64,000 bases of DNA. It comes from Actinacidiphila epipremni. Its GTDB lineage: Bacteria > Actinomycetota > Actinomycetes > Streptomycetales > Streptomycetaceae. The stretch is from NCBI RefSeq assembly GCF_012034175.1, contig NZ_JAATEJ010000014.1, positions 124,001 to 188,000 of the forward strand, written 5' to 3'. Shown here piece by piece: positions 1 through 7,969 of this stretch; the stretch's first letter is position 1; each line of letters starts with the position of its first letter. A model generated the notes under the pieces. The model was not told the origin of the DNA. It made no database searches and saw only the letters and a program-made list of their open reading frames with translations. The position numbers and the translations under genes were made by a program.

Positions 1-508
1 TCGGCATCTTCTTGCCGCCGAAGGCCGCGGGCGTCTTCTCCAGCTGCACCCAGGTGCCGGTCGTGGTGCGGCCGTGCAGCTTCTCGCGCACCACATGGCC
101 GTGCATCCCGATGTCGGGGTAGCGCTTCTTGTCGATGTCGCGGTGGTGGCTGGAGATCCGCGGGTGGCTGCCCTTGCCGTCCGCCCAGCGCTCGTACAGC
201 TCCGGCGCGTCCACCAGGACGTGCCCGCCGCACAGCACGTCGTGCAGCTGCGGGACCTGGAGCCCGTGCTGCTCCAGGTCCGACAGGATCCCGGCCTCCT
301 CGGGGCTGAGCCGGGCGACGGCGTTCAGCAGCCCCTTGCGGTACGCGCCCGCGCGGGCGGTGATCTCGATCATCAGCCGCACCCGTTCGCGGGCCTGCTC
401 GGCCTGCCGGGCGCGGGCCTGGGCGGAACCGTACGCGTCACCGGACCGGCCGGTCAGACGGCCGAGTCCGGGGTGACGGGAGAGCACCGCCGGATGCTTG
501 CGGTCCAT
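1..508 (-). CDS. Hypothetical protein, 3' end outside window
   Basis: An open frame reads leftward from an ATG at 508-506 and leaves the window after 169 codons, so the C-terminus is missing. The protein begins MDRKHPAVLSRHPGLGRL. It then has a long charged helical stretch rich in Arg, Glu and Ala (about residues 25-75), followed by a more conserved-looking part with HVLVDAPELYERW, a His-rich SHHRDIDKKRYPDIG and WVQLEKTPAAFGG. No signal peptide or membrane segment is visible. I do not recognise the family. The strong third-position GC bias and the absence of stops over 500 bases support a real gene. The next gene upstream on this strand is msrA, 98 bases away. Confidence 0.7.
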   Translation of the reverse strand, partial: MDRKHPAVLSRHPGLGRLTGRSGDAYGSAQARARQAEQARERVRLMIEITARAGAYRKGLLNAVARLSPEEAGILSDLEQHGLQVPQLHDVLCGGHVLVDAPELYERWADGKGSHPRISSHHRDIDKKRYPDIGMHGHVVREKLHGRTTTGTWVQLEKTPAAFGGKKMP

Positions 509-606
509 ACCGGCAGTACAACACGGCCGGCCCGGTCCCGCAGGTCAGCCCGGCTGCCGGTTGCCCCCTCGGCCCGTCCGCCCGACCGGCCCGGGGGCAT
601 CCGGGG

Positions 607-1116
607 TCAGCGGGCCCGGGCGGGCAGCTTCCAGTTCGGCCGCGGGAAGTGGCACGTGTAGCCGTCGGGGTAGCGCTCCAGGTAGTCCTGGTGCTCCGGC
701 TCGGCCTCCCAGAAGGGCCCCGCGGGGGCCACCTCGGTGACGACCTTGCCGGGCCACAGGCCCGAGGCGTCCACGTCGGCGATGGTGTCCTCGGCGACGC
801 GCTTCTGCTCGTCGTCGAGGTAGTAGATCGCCGAGCGGTAGCTGGTGCCGATGTCGTTGCCCTGGCGGTTCTTCGTGCTCGGGTCGTGGATCTGGAAGAA
901 GAACTCCAGCAGCGCGCGGTAGTCCGTCTTCTCCGGGTCGAAGAGGATCTCGATGGCCTCCGCGTGGGTGCCGTGGTTGCGGTACGTGGCGTTGGGCACG
1001 TCGCCGCCGGTGTAGCCGACCCGGGTCCCGGTGACCCCGGGCAGCCGCCGGATCAGATCCTGCATCCCCCAGAAGCAACCGCCCGCCAGGACCGCCTTCT
1101 GCGTCTGCGTGGCCAT
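607..1116 (-). CDS. msrA: Peptide-methionine (S)-S-oxide reductase MsrA
   Basis: Reduces the S-epimer of methionine sulfoxide in proteins, a cytoplasmic repair role after oxidative damage. The 169-residue product has the family signature GGCFWG near residues 11-16, with the catalytic Cys. It continues with the conserved TRVGYTGG, HAEAIEI, FFQIHDPST and GNDIGTSYRSAIYY blocks, all in the usual order and at usual length. I chose the ATG at 1116 over an upstream in-frame ATG at 1188: a clear GGAGAGGACGGAG ribosome site directly precedes it, and the product then starts MATQTQKAVLAGG as MsrA proteins normally do. It appears monocistronic, with no msrB beside it. Confidence 0.96.
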   Translation of the reverse strand: MATQTQKAVLAGGCFWGMQDLIRRLPGVTGTRVGYTGGDVPNATYRNHGTHAEAIEILFDPEKTDYRALLEFFFQIHDPSTKNRQGNDIGTSYRSAIYYLDDEQKRVAEDTIADVDASGLWPGKVVTEVAPAGPFWEAEPEHQDYLERYPDGYTCHFPRPNWKLPARAR

Positions 1117-1209
1117 CTCCGTCCTCTCCTCGTCGTCGCCCGCCGCCGCCCTCGCGGGGCGTCGCCGGCGTTCGTGGTCGGCGCTCATGATTGATTTCCG
1201 CCGGTTACG

Positions 1210-2373
1210 TCAACGCGCGGCGGGCCCCGACGATTCCTTCGCCGGCTCCCTCGCGGACGGCGTCGCGCCGGCCTCCGGCGGTGCGCCCGCCAGCACGCTC
1301 CAGGGGCGCTGCCGGCCGCCGCTGACGGCGGCCACGCCGGCCTCGTCGTACCGCGAGGTGGCGAGCGACCAGGTCAGGTTCCCGGCCATGAGGTGCCGCA
1401 TGCCGTCCACGTAGTGCTCGACGTGCTCGCGGGTGGCGCGCGGCACACCGAGCGCGGCGAGCGTGCCGGGCAGGGCCGCGGCGAGGGCGCCGAAGCGGGC
1501 GGTGCGGGCGTTGGCGAGGGCGGCGACATGGTCGACGGACTCCTCGATCGTGCCGCCCCGGTGCGCGCGGTGGACGACGACGCTGTTGTTGACGTCGCCG
1601 GCGGCCAGCTCCTTGACCAGCGAGACGATGTCGTTGACGAAGATCACCACGTCGCCGGTGATCTCCCGCATCTCGCGCAGCGCCGGCAGGCCGTACACCT
1701 CGTCCGGCAGGCTGTAGCCGCCGCAGCGCTCGGTGAAGTCCAGGCACGGCCGCACCCCGATGGTGTCGCGCCGCACGGTGAGGAAGCCCGCCAGGTCCGG
1801 CAGCCGGTCGGCGGTGCGGTGCCGGGCCTCGTCCTCGTGCGCGGCGAGGTAGGCGCGCCAGTGCTCGCGGAAGCGCAGCCGCCAGGCGGCCGGGGTGCCG
1901 GCGATCGACCGCAGCCAGATGTCGCGGAAGGACCGCACCAGCGGGGTGCTCCGGTACGGCCCGGCGCCGCCCGCGCCGCCGGTCGGTAAGCCGTCCGGCG
2001 TCATGGTGGCGGTCAGCGCCGCGACGAGCTGCCGTATCCGTGCGGGCTGCGCGCCGAGGCCGCCGTCGAACTGGTCGTCGAAGATGAAGAACCAGGCGTT
2101 GAAGTCGGCCGCCAGCTCCAGGTCCGGCGCGGTGGCGTCGGGGTAGAAGTACGCCATCAGCCGCTCCAGCCGCAGCGCGTCGTATTCGGCTGTCGCGGTG
2201 TCGTCGGTGAGCAGTTCCATGCCCTGCGCCCATTGGAGCGTGTGCCGGCGGGCGCGCTCGGCGTACTGGTTGAGCCGGGCCGGGAAGGGGATCCGTACGG
2301 CGGCGAGCCTGCGGGTGGGGTCCGGGGTCACGACACCGGGGGATGCGGGGCCGGGGGACGTCTCGGGTGGCAT
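1210..2373 (-). CDS. Class I terpene synthase (terpene cyclase)
   Basis: Expected to ionise and cyclise a prenyl diphosphate, probably farnesyl diphosphate, in the cytoplasm. The 387-residue protein carries the metal-binding aspartate motif DDQFD at 99-103 in the context WFFIFDDQFDGG. It also has a perfect NSE triad NDIVSLVKE at 247-255, an RRD diphosphate-sensor region near 201-203, and a C-terminal RY pair in the SRYDEAG context. Length and motif spacing match bacterial sesquiterpene synthases of the pentalenene/epi-isozizaene type. The product cannot be named from sequence. No P450 or prenyl transferase lies next to it. It is divergent from the large LuxR-type regulator at 2811, and its upstream region holds 20-base direct repeats and a palindrome, suggesting dedicated control. 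The start could be slightly downstream, because the first ~20 residues are Pro-rich. Confidence 0.9.
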   Translation of the reverse strand: MPPETSPGPASPGVVTPDPTRRLAAVRIPFPARLNQYAERARRHTLQWAQGMELLTDDTATAEYDALRLERLMAYFYPDATAPDLELAADFNAWFFIFDDQFDGGLGAQPARIRQLVAALTATMTPDGLPTGGAGGAGPYRSTPLVRSFRDIWLRSIAGTPAAWRLRFREHWRAYLAAHEDEARHRTADRLPDLAGFLTVRRDTIGVRPCLDFTERCGGYSLPDEVYGLPALREMREITGDVVIFVNDIVSLVKELAAGDVNNSVVVHRAHRGGTIEESVDHVAALANARTARFGALAAALPGTLAALGVPRATREHVEHYVDGMRHLMAGNLTWSLATSRYDEAGVAAVSGGRQRPWSVLAGAPPEAGATPSAREPAKESSGPAAR

Positions 2374-2431
2374 TCGCCCTCCTGAGTGCGCGGCGGGCCC
2401 GGCAGCGCCGGGCGGTGGTCCGGAGGTGCTG

Positions 2432-2518
2432 CGAGGTACGGGGAAAGCAGTCGGGGGAACATCGAGGGGGCCGGGGTGTCGACGGGGCGCGGGGGGGTCG
2501 AGGTATGGGGAAAGCAGT
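2432..2518. promoter_or_regulatory. Pair of 20-base direct repeats upstream of the terpene synthase
   Basis: CGAGGTACGGGGAAAGCAGT at 2432-2451 and CGAGGTATGGGGAAAGCAGT at 2499-2518 differ at one base. Their starts are 67 bases apart. They lie 59 and 126 bases upstream of the terpene synthase start, in the same orientation. Spaced direct repeats in this position are typical of activator or repressor binding sites. No protein partner can be named; the neighbouring LAL regulator is an obvious but unproven candidate. Confidence 0.5.
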
Positions 2519-2600
2519 ACGGAGAGTGCGGGTCTACGAGCCTAGGCGCACGCGGGGGCCCATGAGTGCGCCCGGCGGCGGCCAAGGGGGGCGCGCCCGG

Positions 2601-2614
2601 CGCACACGTGTGCG
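2601..2614. promoter_or_regulatory. 14-base perfect palindrome in divergent intergenic region
   Basis: CGCACACGTGTGCG is a perfect palindrome in the middle of the 437-base gap between the terpene synthase and the LAL regulator. The rest of this gap holds the direct repeats at 2432-2518, a C6-GGA-G6 hairpin at 2634-2648 and an inverted pair CCGGGT/ACCCGG at 2744-2749 and 2765-2770. No small gene is evident. A dimeric regulator site acting on either or both divergent genes is the simplest reading. Confidence 0.4.
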
Positions 2615-2810
2615 GTCGCGCGCCCGGAATGCTCCCCCCGGAGGGGGGTGGGAGGGTACCGTGCCGGACGTTCCCGCGGGCCAGCTCGCCGGAAGTCGCC
2701 GCAAGGCGGCGGAAGAACGCCCGCGGAGGACCGCACTCCGCCGCCGGGTGCGTACGCTGTGCCTACCCGGGGACGGGTGACGGTGCCGACACACGTTCAG
2801 GGGAAACGAC

Positions 2811-5783
2811 ATGGCATTGCGAGGGGACCGGCCCGGCGGACGGCGGCTGCTCCTGGAGCGCGAGGCCGAGACGGCCGCGCTGGAGGCCCTGCTCACGGAC
2901 CTGACCGGCGCCGCGCAAGGTGCCCCGGCGACCGGCACCGGCGGCTTACTGGCCTTTGCCGGCCCCGCGGGCCTGGGCAAGACCACGCTGCTGGGCGAGG
3001 TGCGCAGGCGGGCGGTGGCCCGCGGCTGCACGGTGCTGTCGGCGCGCGGCGGCGAGCACGAGCAGGGCGTCGCCTTCCAGGTGGTCCGCCATCTGCTGCA
3101 GCCGCTGCTGGCCACCTCCACCGAGGAGGAGCACCGGGCGACGCTGGGCAGTTGGTACGACATCGTCGCGCCCGCAGTGGGCCTGGTCGCCGGCTCGGCC
3201 ACGGTCTCGCCCGACCCGCAGGGCGTGCGGGACGGCCTGGACTGGATCGTCACCCGGTTCGCGGTGCAGCACGCGCCGCTGGTGCTGATGCTGGACGACG
3301 CGCACTGGGCCGACGCCGAGTCGCTGGCGTGGCTGACCGGCTTCGCGCCGCGCGTCACCGAGCTGCCGATGCTGCTGGTGGTCGCCTACCGCCCCGACGA
3401 ACTCCCGCCCGCCGCGGCGGCGTTCGGCCGACTGGCCGAGCGGCACGGCTCGCGCGCCCTGGACCTGGCGCCGCTCACGCCGGGCGCCGTCGGACGGATC
3501 GTCAGGGACGCGCTGGGCGAGGAGGCCGACGAGGCCTTCTGCCGGGAGACGTGGGCGGTCACCGGCGGCAACCCGTTCGAGGCGGTCGAGTTGGCGGCGC
3601 GGGTCGCCGACCGGGGCCTGAAGCCGCAGGCCGTCCATCTGCCGGAGCTGCGCGAGCTGGCCTCGGCGGTCAAGGGCGGCGGGCTCATCGAGCGGCTGGA
3701 GCGGCTCGGCACCTCCGCGGTGCGCTTCGCGTGGAGCGCGGCGGTGCTGGGCGCCGACGCCTCCCGGGCGCGGGCGGCGAGCGTCGGTGGCCTCGGCGAG
3801 GCGGAGTCGGCGGACGCGGTGGCGAAACTGCGCCAGGCACGTATCCTCGCCGAGCCGGTGCGCGAGGGGCGCGAGGGGCACGAGGACCGTGCGGGTCGTG
3901 CGGGGCCGACAGGGCGTACGGCGGACGACACCGACGACGACCGGCTGGAGTTCTTCCACCCGCTGGTGGCCACCGCCGTCTACCGGGCGATCCCGGCGGC
4001 CTTCCGGGTCGCGATGCACGGGCAGGCCGCGGCCGTCGTCTCGCAGGCCGGGCTCGGCGTCACCGCGACCGCCCGGCATCTGCTGGAGACGCATCCGGAG
4101 AGCGACCCGTGGGTGGTGCAGCAGCTGTCGGAGGCGGCCCGCGAGTACCGGCGGGCCGGCGCCCCGGAGGCCGCGCGGCGCTGCCTGGCGCGGGCGCTGC
4201 GCGAGCCGCCCGCGATGGAGGACCGGGCCCGGGTGCTGTACGACCTGGGCTGCTCGGTGCTGCTGACCGAGCCGGCCATCACCGTCAACCACCTGCGGGC
4301 CGCGCTCGACGAGCCGGTGCTCTCCCCCGACCTGCGGGCGGCGATCGTCTACCGGCTGGCGCAGGCGCTCGGCCACTCCGACCGGATGGCCGAGGCCGCC
4401 GACACCGTCGCGGAGGCCGCGCGCTGGGCGACCGACGCCAAGACGCGGCTGCACATGCAGGCCGAGCAGTTCATGTGGAACGCCTTCCGGGCCGACGAGC
4501 AGGACTCCGCCGCCCGCTCCCGTAAACTCGCCCGGCTCGCCGACCACCTGACCGGCCGCGGCACCGCCGAGCGCTATGTCCTGGGCCTGCGGGCGTGGGA
4601 CGCGATGGTGCGCGGCGAGCCGGCGACGACCGCGCTGTACTGGGCCGAGCAGGCGCTCGGCGAGGGCCTGCCGTGGACGGACGAGCGCTGGGGCTTCGAG
4701 GTGCCGGTCGTGGTGGCGCTGACGTTCATGTACTGCGACCAGCCGGGGCGGGCCGAGGAGCTGTTCCACCAGGGCATCGTGGAGTGCCAGGACAAGGGCT
4801 GGCGCGGCGCGCACCTGTCGTTCGGCTGCACGCTGCTGGGCTACATCCGCTACCGGCGCGGGCGGCTGAACACCGCGGAGACCATGGTCCGCGACGGGCT
4901 GCGGATCGCCGACCGGGTCGGCCACCAGGTGCCCGCCCAGTATTTCGCGGTCGGCATCCTCATCGAGATCCTGCTGGCCCGCGGCCGGGTGGACGAGGCG
5001 CAGGAGGTGGCGGCGACCTACCGGTACGGCGAGATCACGCCGAGCGCGGTGGTCTACCCCGACTCGCAGACCGTCCACGGCGAGCTGCTGCTCGCGCTCG
5101 GCCGGCACCGCGAGGCCGAGCAGCAGCTGGCGCAGGCCGGGGCGCGGCTGGACGCCCGCGGGATGCGCAATCCGGCGTGGTGCCCGTGGCCGTTGCGGCT
5201 GGCCGCGGCGACGGAGGCGACCGATCCGGTACGGGCGGTGGCGATCGCCGAGGAGGGCGTGAGCCGGGCCCGCCGGTTCGGTACGCAGTCGGCGATCGGC
5301 CAGGCGCTGCACGCGCTGGCCGGGGTGACGCCGCTGGCCCGGCGGCCGGAGGTGCTGGCCGAGGCGGTGGGGCACCTGGAGCGCTCGCCGGCCGGGCACG
5401 ACCTGGCCAGGGCGCTGTTCGACCACGGTGTGGCGCTGCGCCGCACGGGCCGCCCGCAGCAGGCCGCCGAGCAGTTGCACCGGGCGCTGGAGGGCGCGAT
5501 GCAGTGCGGCGCGGACGCGCTGGCCTCCCGGGCCCGCGAGGAGCTGGACGCGACCGGCCTGTGGCCGCTGCAGCCGCGCAACGCCGACGTGGCGTCGCTG
5601 ACCGTCCAGGAGCGCAATGTGGCCGAGTGGGCGGCGCGCGGCTGGTCGAACGCGCACATAGCGGAGGTGCTGGGCTCGACGGAGCCGGCGGTGACGCGGA
5701 TGCTGTCGGACATATACCTGAAGGCGGGCTGCGACCACACCGGCCTCGCCCGGCTCGTCGCCCGCACCCGCGCCGGCGACTGA
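2811..5783 (+). CDS. LuxR-type regulator with AAA/NTPase domain (LAL family)
   Basis: A 990-residue transcription factor of the large ATP-binding LuxR type, usually a pathway-specific activator. The N-terminal NTPase has a Walker A motif GPAGLGKTT at 51-59 and a Walker B motif LVLMLDD at 157-163 followed by AHWAD. The middle is a long Ala/Leu/Arg-rich helical-repeat region (about 430-900) of TPR-like character. The C-terminus (about 925-985) is a helix-turn-helix beginning LTVQERNVAEWAARGWSN, with the AHIAEVLGST recognition-helix region. Codon 46 (2946-2948) is TTA, the rare leucine codon decoded by bldA tRNA, which implies developmental control of translation. The start is an ATG preceded by GGGGAAACGAC. 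It is divergent from the terpene synthase and convergent with the GH55 gene, so its target may be the former; this is inference. Confidence 0.9.
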   Translation: MALRGDRPGGRRLLLEREAETAALEALLTDLTGAAQGAPATGTGGLLAFAGPAGLGKTTLLGEVRRRAVARGCTVLSARGGEHEQGVAFQVVRHLLQPLLATSTEEEHRATLGSWYDIVAPAVGLVAGSATVSPDPQGVRDGLDWIVTRFAVQHAPLVLMLDDAHWADAESLAWLTGFAPRVTELPMLLVVAYRPDELPPAAAAFGRLAERHGSRALDLAPLTPGAVGRIVRDALGEEADEAFCRETWAVTGGNPFEAVELAARVADRGLKPQAVHLPELRELASAVKGGGLIERLERLGTSAVRFAWSAAVLGADASRARAASVGGLGEAESADAVAKLRQARILAEPVREGREGHEDRAGRAGPTGRTADDTDDDRLEFFHPLVATAVYRAIPAAFRVAMHGQAAAVVSQAGLGVTATARHLLETHPESDPWVVQQLSEAAREYRRAGAPEAARRCLARALREPPAMEDRARVLYDLGCSVLLTEPAITVNHLRAALDEPVLSPDLRAAIVYRLAQALGHSDRMAEAADTVAEAARWATDAKTRLHMQAEQFMWNAFRADEQDSAARSRKLARLADHLTGRGTAERYVLGLRAWDAMVRGEPATTALYWAEQALGEGLPWTDERWGFEVPVVVALTFMYCDQPGRAEELFHQGIVECQDKGWRGAHLSFGCTLLGYIRYRRGRLNTAETMVRDGLRIADRVGHQVPAQYFAVGILIEILLARGRVDEAQEVAATYRYGEITPSAVVYPDSQTVHGELLLALGRHREAEQQLAQAGARLDARGMRNPAWCPWPLRLAAATEATDPVRAVAIAEEGVSRARRFGTQSAIGQALHALAGVTPLARRPEVLAEAVGHLERSPAGHDLARALFDHGVALRRTGRPQQAAEQLHRALEGAMQCGADALASRAREELDATGLWPLQPRNADVASLTVQERNVAEWAARGWSNAHIAEVLGSTEPAVTRMLSDIYLKAGCDHTGLARLVARTRAGD

Positions 5784-5820
5784 CCGCGGGCGCCGAGCGC
5801 GGCGCCGGCGGGCACGCGCT

Positions 5821-5858
5821 CCGCCGCCCCCGCTGCGGGGAGGCGGCGGGGGCGGCGG
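5821..5858. terminator. GC-rich hairpin between convergent genes
   Basis: CCGCCGCCCCCG (5821-5832) pairs perfectly with CGGGGGCGGCGG (5847-5858) around a 14-base loop. It lies 38 bases past the LAL stop and 56 bases past the end of the convergent GH55 gene. There is no T-tract, as is normal for streptomycete terminators, and it could serve both strands. The remaining bases up to 5913 contain short repeats of GCGTCAGACGGT, one of which runs into the GH55 stop codon. Confidence 0.6.
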
Positions 5859-5913
5859 AAGAGGGGCGGTCGCGTCGGACGGTGACGTCGGACGACGGCG
5901 TCAGACGGTGGCG

Positions 5914-7743
5914 TCAGACGGTCGCGACGCCGTTGGAGTAGCGCTTCATGTTGTAGACGGCGAAGCCGTTCTGGACCGGGTTGCCGGCGTTGTTGATGGC
6001 GTGCAGCATGCCGCCGCCGCCCGCGCCGTTGAGGCACACGGTCATCAGGTCGGTGAAGACCACGCCGGGCCGGTCGGGCACCTCGTAGGTGCGGTCGGTG
6101 TAGATGTCGGCGTTGAGGTTGAAGAAGCAGTAGCTCCCCAGGCCCCACGCCAGGTGGTCCCGCACGTGGTCGCCGACCTTGTACGCGGCGTAGCCCTTCG
6201 TGGAGCCGTGCACCCACGCGGTCTGGGTGGGCACGTCGTACGGGTTCTCGTTCTGGAAGAAGTACGTACGGCCCGACTCGCCGTTCCAGAGCACCTCGTA
6301 CTTCTGGTAGTGCTCGACGAACAGGCCGTAGGTGATGACGTGGTCGCCGTTGATGAGGATGCCGGTGTCGGCGGGGTTGACCGACCAGCCGACCGTGCCG
6401 TCCAGGCCGTGGTCGGCGCGCCACAGCCACAGGTGGTCGCAGATGACGTCGTTGCTGTCGATCTGCAGGCTGGTGCCGGCGCCGCCGGCGACCGCGCCGC
6501 CGATCCGGGCGAAGACGTCGAAGAGCACCGTGGGGTCGCCGGTGTGGCGGCGCCGGCTGTGGCCGTCGCCCACCCGCACCAGGACGGGCGTGTGCTTGGA
6601 GGCGGCCTCGACCAGGACGCCGGCGATCGTGACGCCGTCGACGTCGGCGACGTCGATGAGGGTGTTGCTGCGCGCCGAGCGCAGCGTGGTGTAGCCCAGG
6701 CCCAGCACGACGGTGCCGGGCCGGGTGACCCGGATCGGCGCGGTGAGGTCGTAGATGCCGGGCGTGAACAGCAGGTGCCGGCCGCTCGCGAGGGCGCGGT
6801 TGATCTCGGTCGCCGAGTCGCCGGGCTTGGCCACGAAGAAGCGGGACAGCTCGATGCTGTGCCCGGCGGCGTGGCCGTGCGCCCAGGTCGTACCGGTGGA
6901 GTTGCGGTGCAGGGCGGGCACGAAGACCTGGTAGTCGCCGTGCCTGTCCACCGTCAGGAACGGCTTCTCGCGGACGACCGGCGTGCGGTCGACGGTGGTG
7001 TAGGGCGGCGTCGGGAAGGACTGCGCGGGCGCGCCCTGGACGCCGACGAAGACCATGTTCCAGTTGGAGCCGGTCCAGCTGCCGAAGGTGTCGTTGCGCG
7101 AGATCCACTGCTGCTGCGAGCCGGACTCGACGTAGCCGTCCACCACGCTGTCGACCAGGAAGCCGCCGCTGGACCACTGGTTGCCGGGCGGGCTCGGCCA
7201 CAGCGTCAGGTTGCCCTTGACGTGCACCCGGCGCATGGGGCCGGCCTGGGCGACGGCCCAGCGGTTGAGGCCGTCCGGCGGCACGATCGTCAGGTTCTCC
7301 GCGGCGCGCCAGAAGTTCTGCGTGCCGTTGCCGTCGAACCACTGGGCGTCGACGGTGACATGACCGTTGATCACCACGTCGGACGGGCTCGTCCCGAGGC
7401 CGAGGACGTGGGTGTAGAAGCCGACGTTGATGTCGACGTTGTACGTGCCCGGCAGGAAGGCCAGCGCGTACCGCTCGTTGCCGAACTGGTTGGACTCCTG
7501 GATGGCGAAGACGGCGTCGAGCTTGGCCTGGATCGCCGCGTCACCCATGGAGGGGTCGAAGACCAGGACGTTTCTGCCCAGGTCGGGGCCTGCGTGATGC
7601 CCGTGCGACCCCTTGCCGGGGTGGTGCGCGGACGGGCTGGAGGCGACGGCTGATCCGGTGGCGATACCGCCGGCCAGCGGCACCGCGGCGGCGGCGACGG
7701 CCGCCCCGCGGAGCACGGAACGGCGAGAGGGAATGACGGACAC
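5914..7743 (-). CDS. Secreted GH55-like exo-beta-1,3-glucanase
   Basis: Probably hydrolyses beta-1,3-glucan (laminarin, fungal wall glucan) outside the cell. About 609 residues from a GTG start at 7743, which has AGGGAG six bases upstream; an ATG 33 bases earlier is less well placed. The N-terminus has a twin-arginine signal (SRRSVLRG, then an Ala-rich hydrophobic core). The mature part shows two consecutive beta-helix halves rich in Asn/Val/Gly turns (for example AENLTIVPPDGLNRWAVAQ and FTPGIYDLTAPIRVTRPG). It also has the block HYQKYEVLWNGESGRTYFFQ, which I associate with the GH55 active-site face. Proteins of this type are often misnamed adenylyl cyclase in databases. A LacI-type palindrome lies 53 bases upstream. 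The alternative is another pectate-lyase-fold glycosidase. Confidence 0.75.
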   Translation of the reverse strand: MSVIPSRRSVLRGAAVAAAAVPLAGGIATGSAVASSPSAHHPGKGSHGHHAGPDLGRNVLVFDPSMGDAAIQAKLDAVFAIQESNQFGNERYALAFLPGTYNVDINVGFYTHVLGLGTSPSDVVINGHVTVDAQWFDGNGTQNFWRAAENLTIVPPDGLNRWAVAQAGPMRRVHVKGNLTLWPSPPGNQWSSGGFLVDSVVDGYVESGSQQQWISRNDTFGSWTGSNWNMVFVGVQGAPAQSFPTPPYTTVDRTPVVREKPFLTVDRHGDYQVFVPALHRNSTGTTWAHGHAAGHSIELSRFFVAKPGDSATEINRALASGRHLLFTPGIYDLTAPIRVTRPGTVVLGLGYTTLRSARSNTLIDVADVDGVTIAGVLVEAASKHTPVLVRVGDGHSRRRHTGDPTVLFDVFARIGGAVAGGAGTSLQIDSNDVICDHLWLWRADHGLDGTVGWSVNPADTGILINGDHVITYGLFVEHYQKYEVLWNGESGRTYFFQNENPYDVPTQTAWVHGSTKGYAAYKVGDHVRDHLAWGLGSYCFFNLNADIYTDRTYEVPDRPGVVFTDLMTVCLNGAGGGGMLHAINNAGNPVQNGFAVYNMKRYSNGVATV

Positions 7744-7796
7744 GGCTCTCCCTGTAGTGGTGGATGGGGAGGACACTGCGGCTGGCCGGACCGCGA

Positions 7797-7808
7797 GAGA
7801 GCGCTCTC
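7797..7808. promoter_or_regulatory. LacI/CebR-type operator upstream of GH55 gene
   Basis: GAGAGCGCTCTC is a perfect 12-base palindrome. It differs only in outer positions from the CebR box known in streptomycetes (TGGGAGCGCTCCCA), the cellobiose-sensing LacI-family repressor site. It sits 53 bases before the GTG start of the secreted glucanase, where a repressor would block transcription. The sequence match is direct; assignment to CebR or a paralogue such as a beta-glucan-responsive LacI protein is inference. Confidence 0.65.
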
Positions 7809-7969
7809 AGGGCGAGAGTGAATCATCGTGGGTGGGCAGCGTCAATAAGCGTGCAACGGTTCTGAGGCGCGTCTCATGTGGTGAGTTGGCGGGGCGTCGG
7901 CTTTTTGCGGAGGAACGCCTGGATAGGCTGGCCGCGGGCCGCGGGGGGACGCGTACGGGGAGGTCGTGG

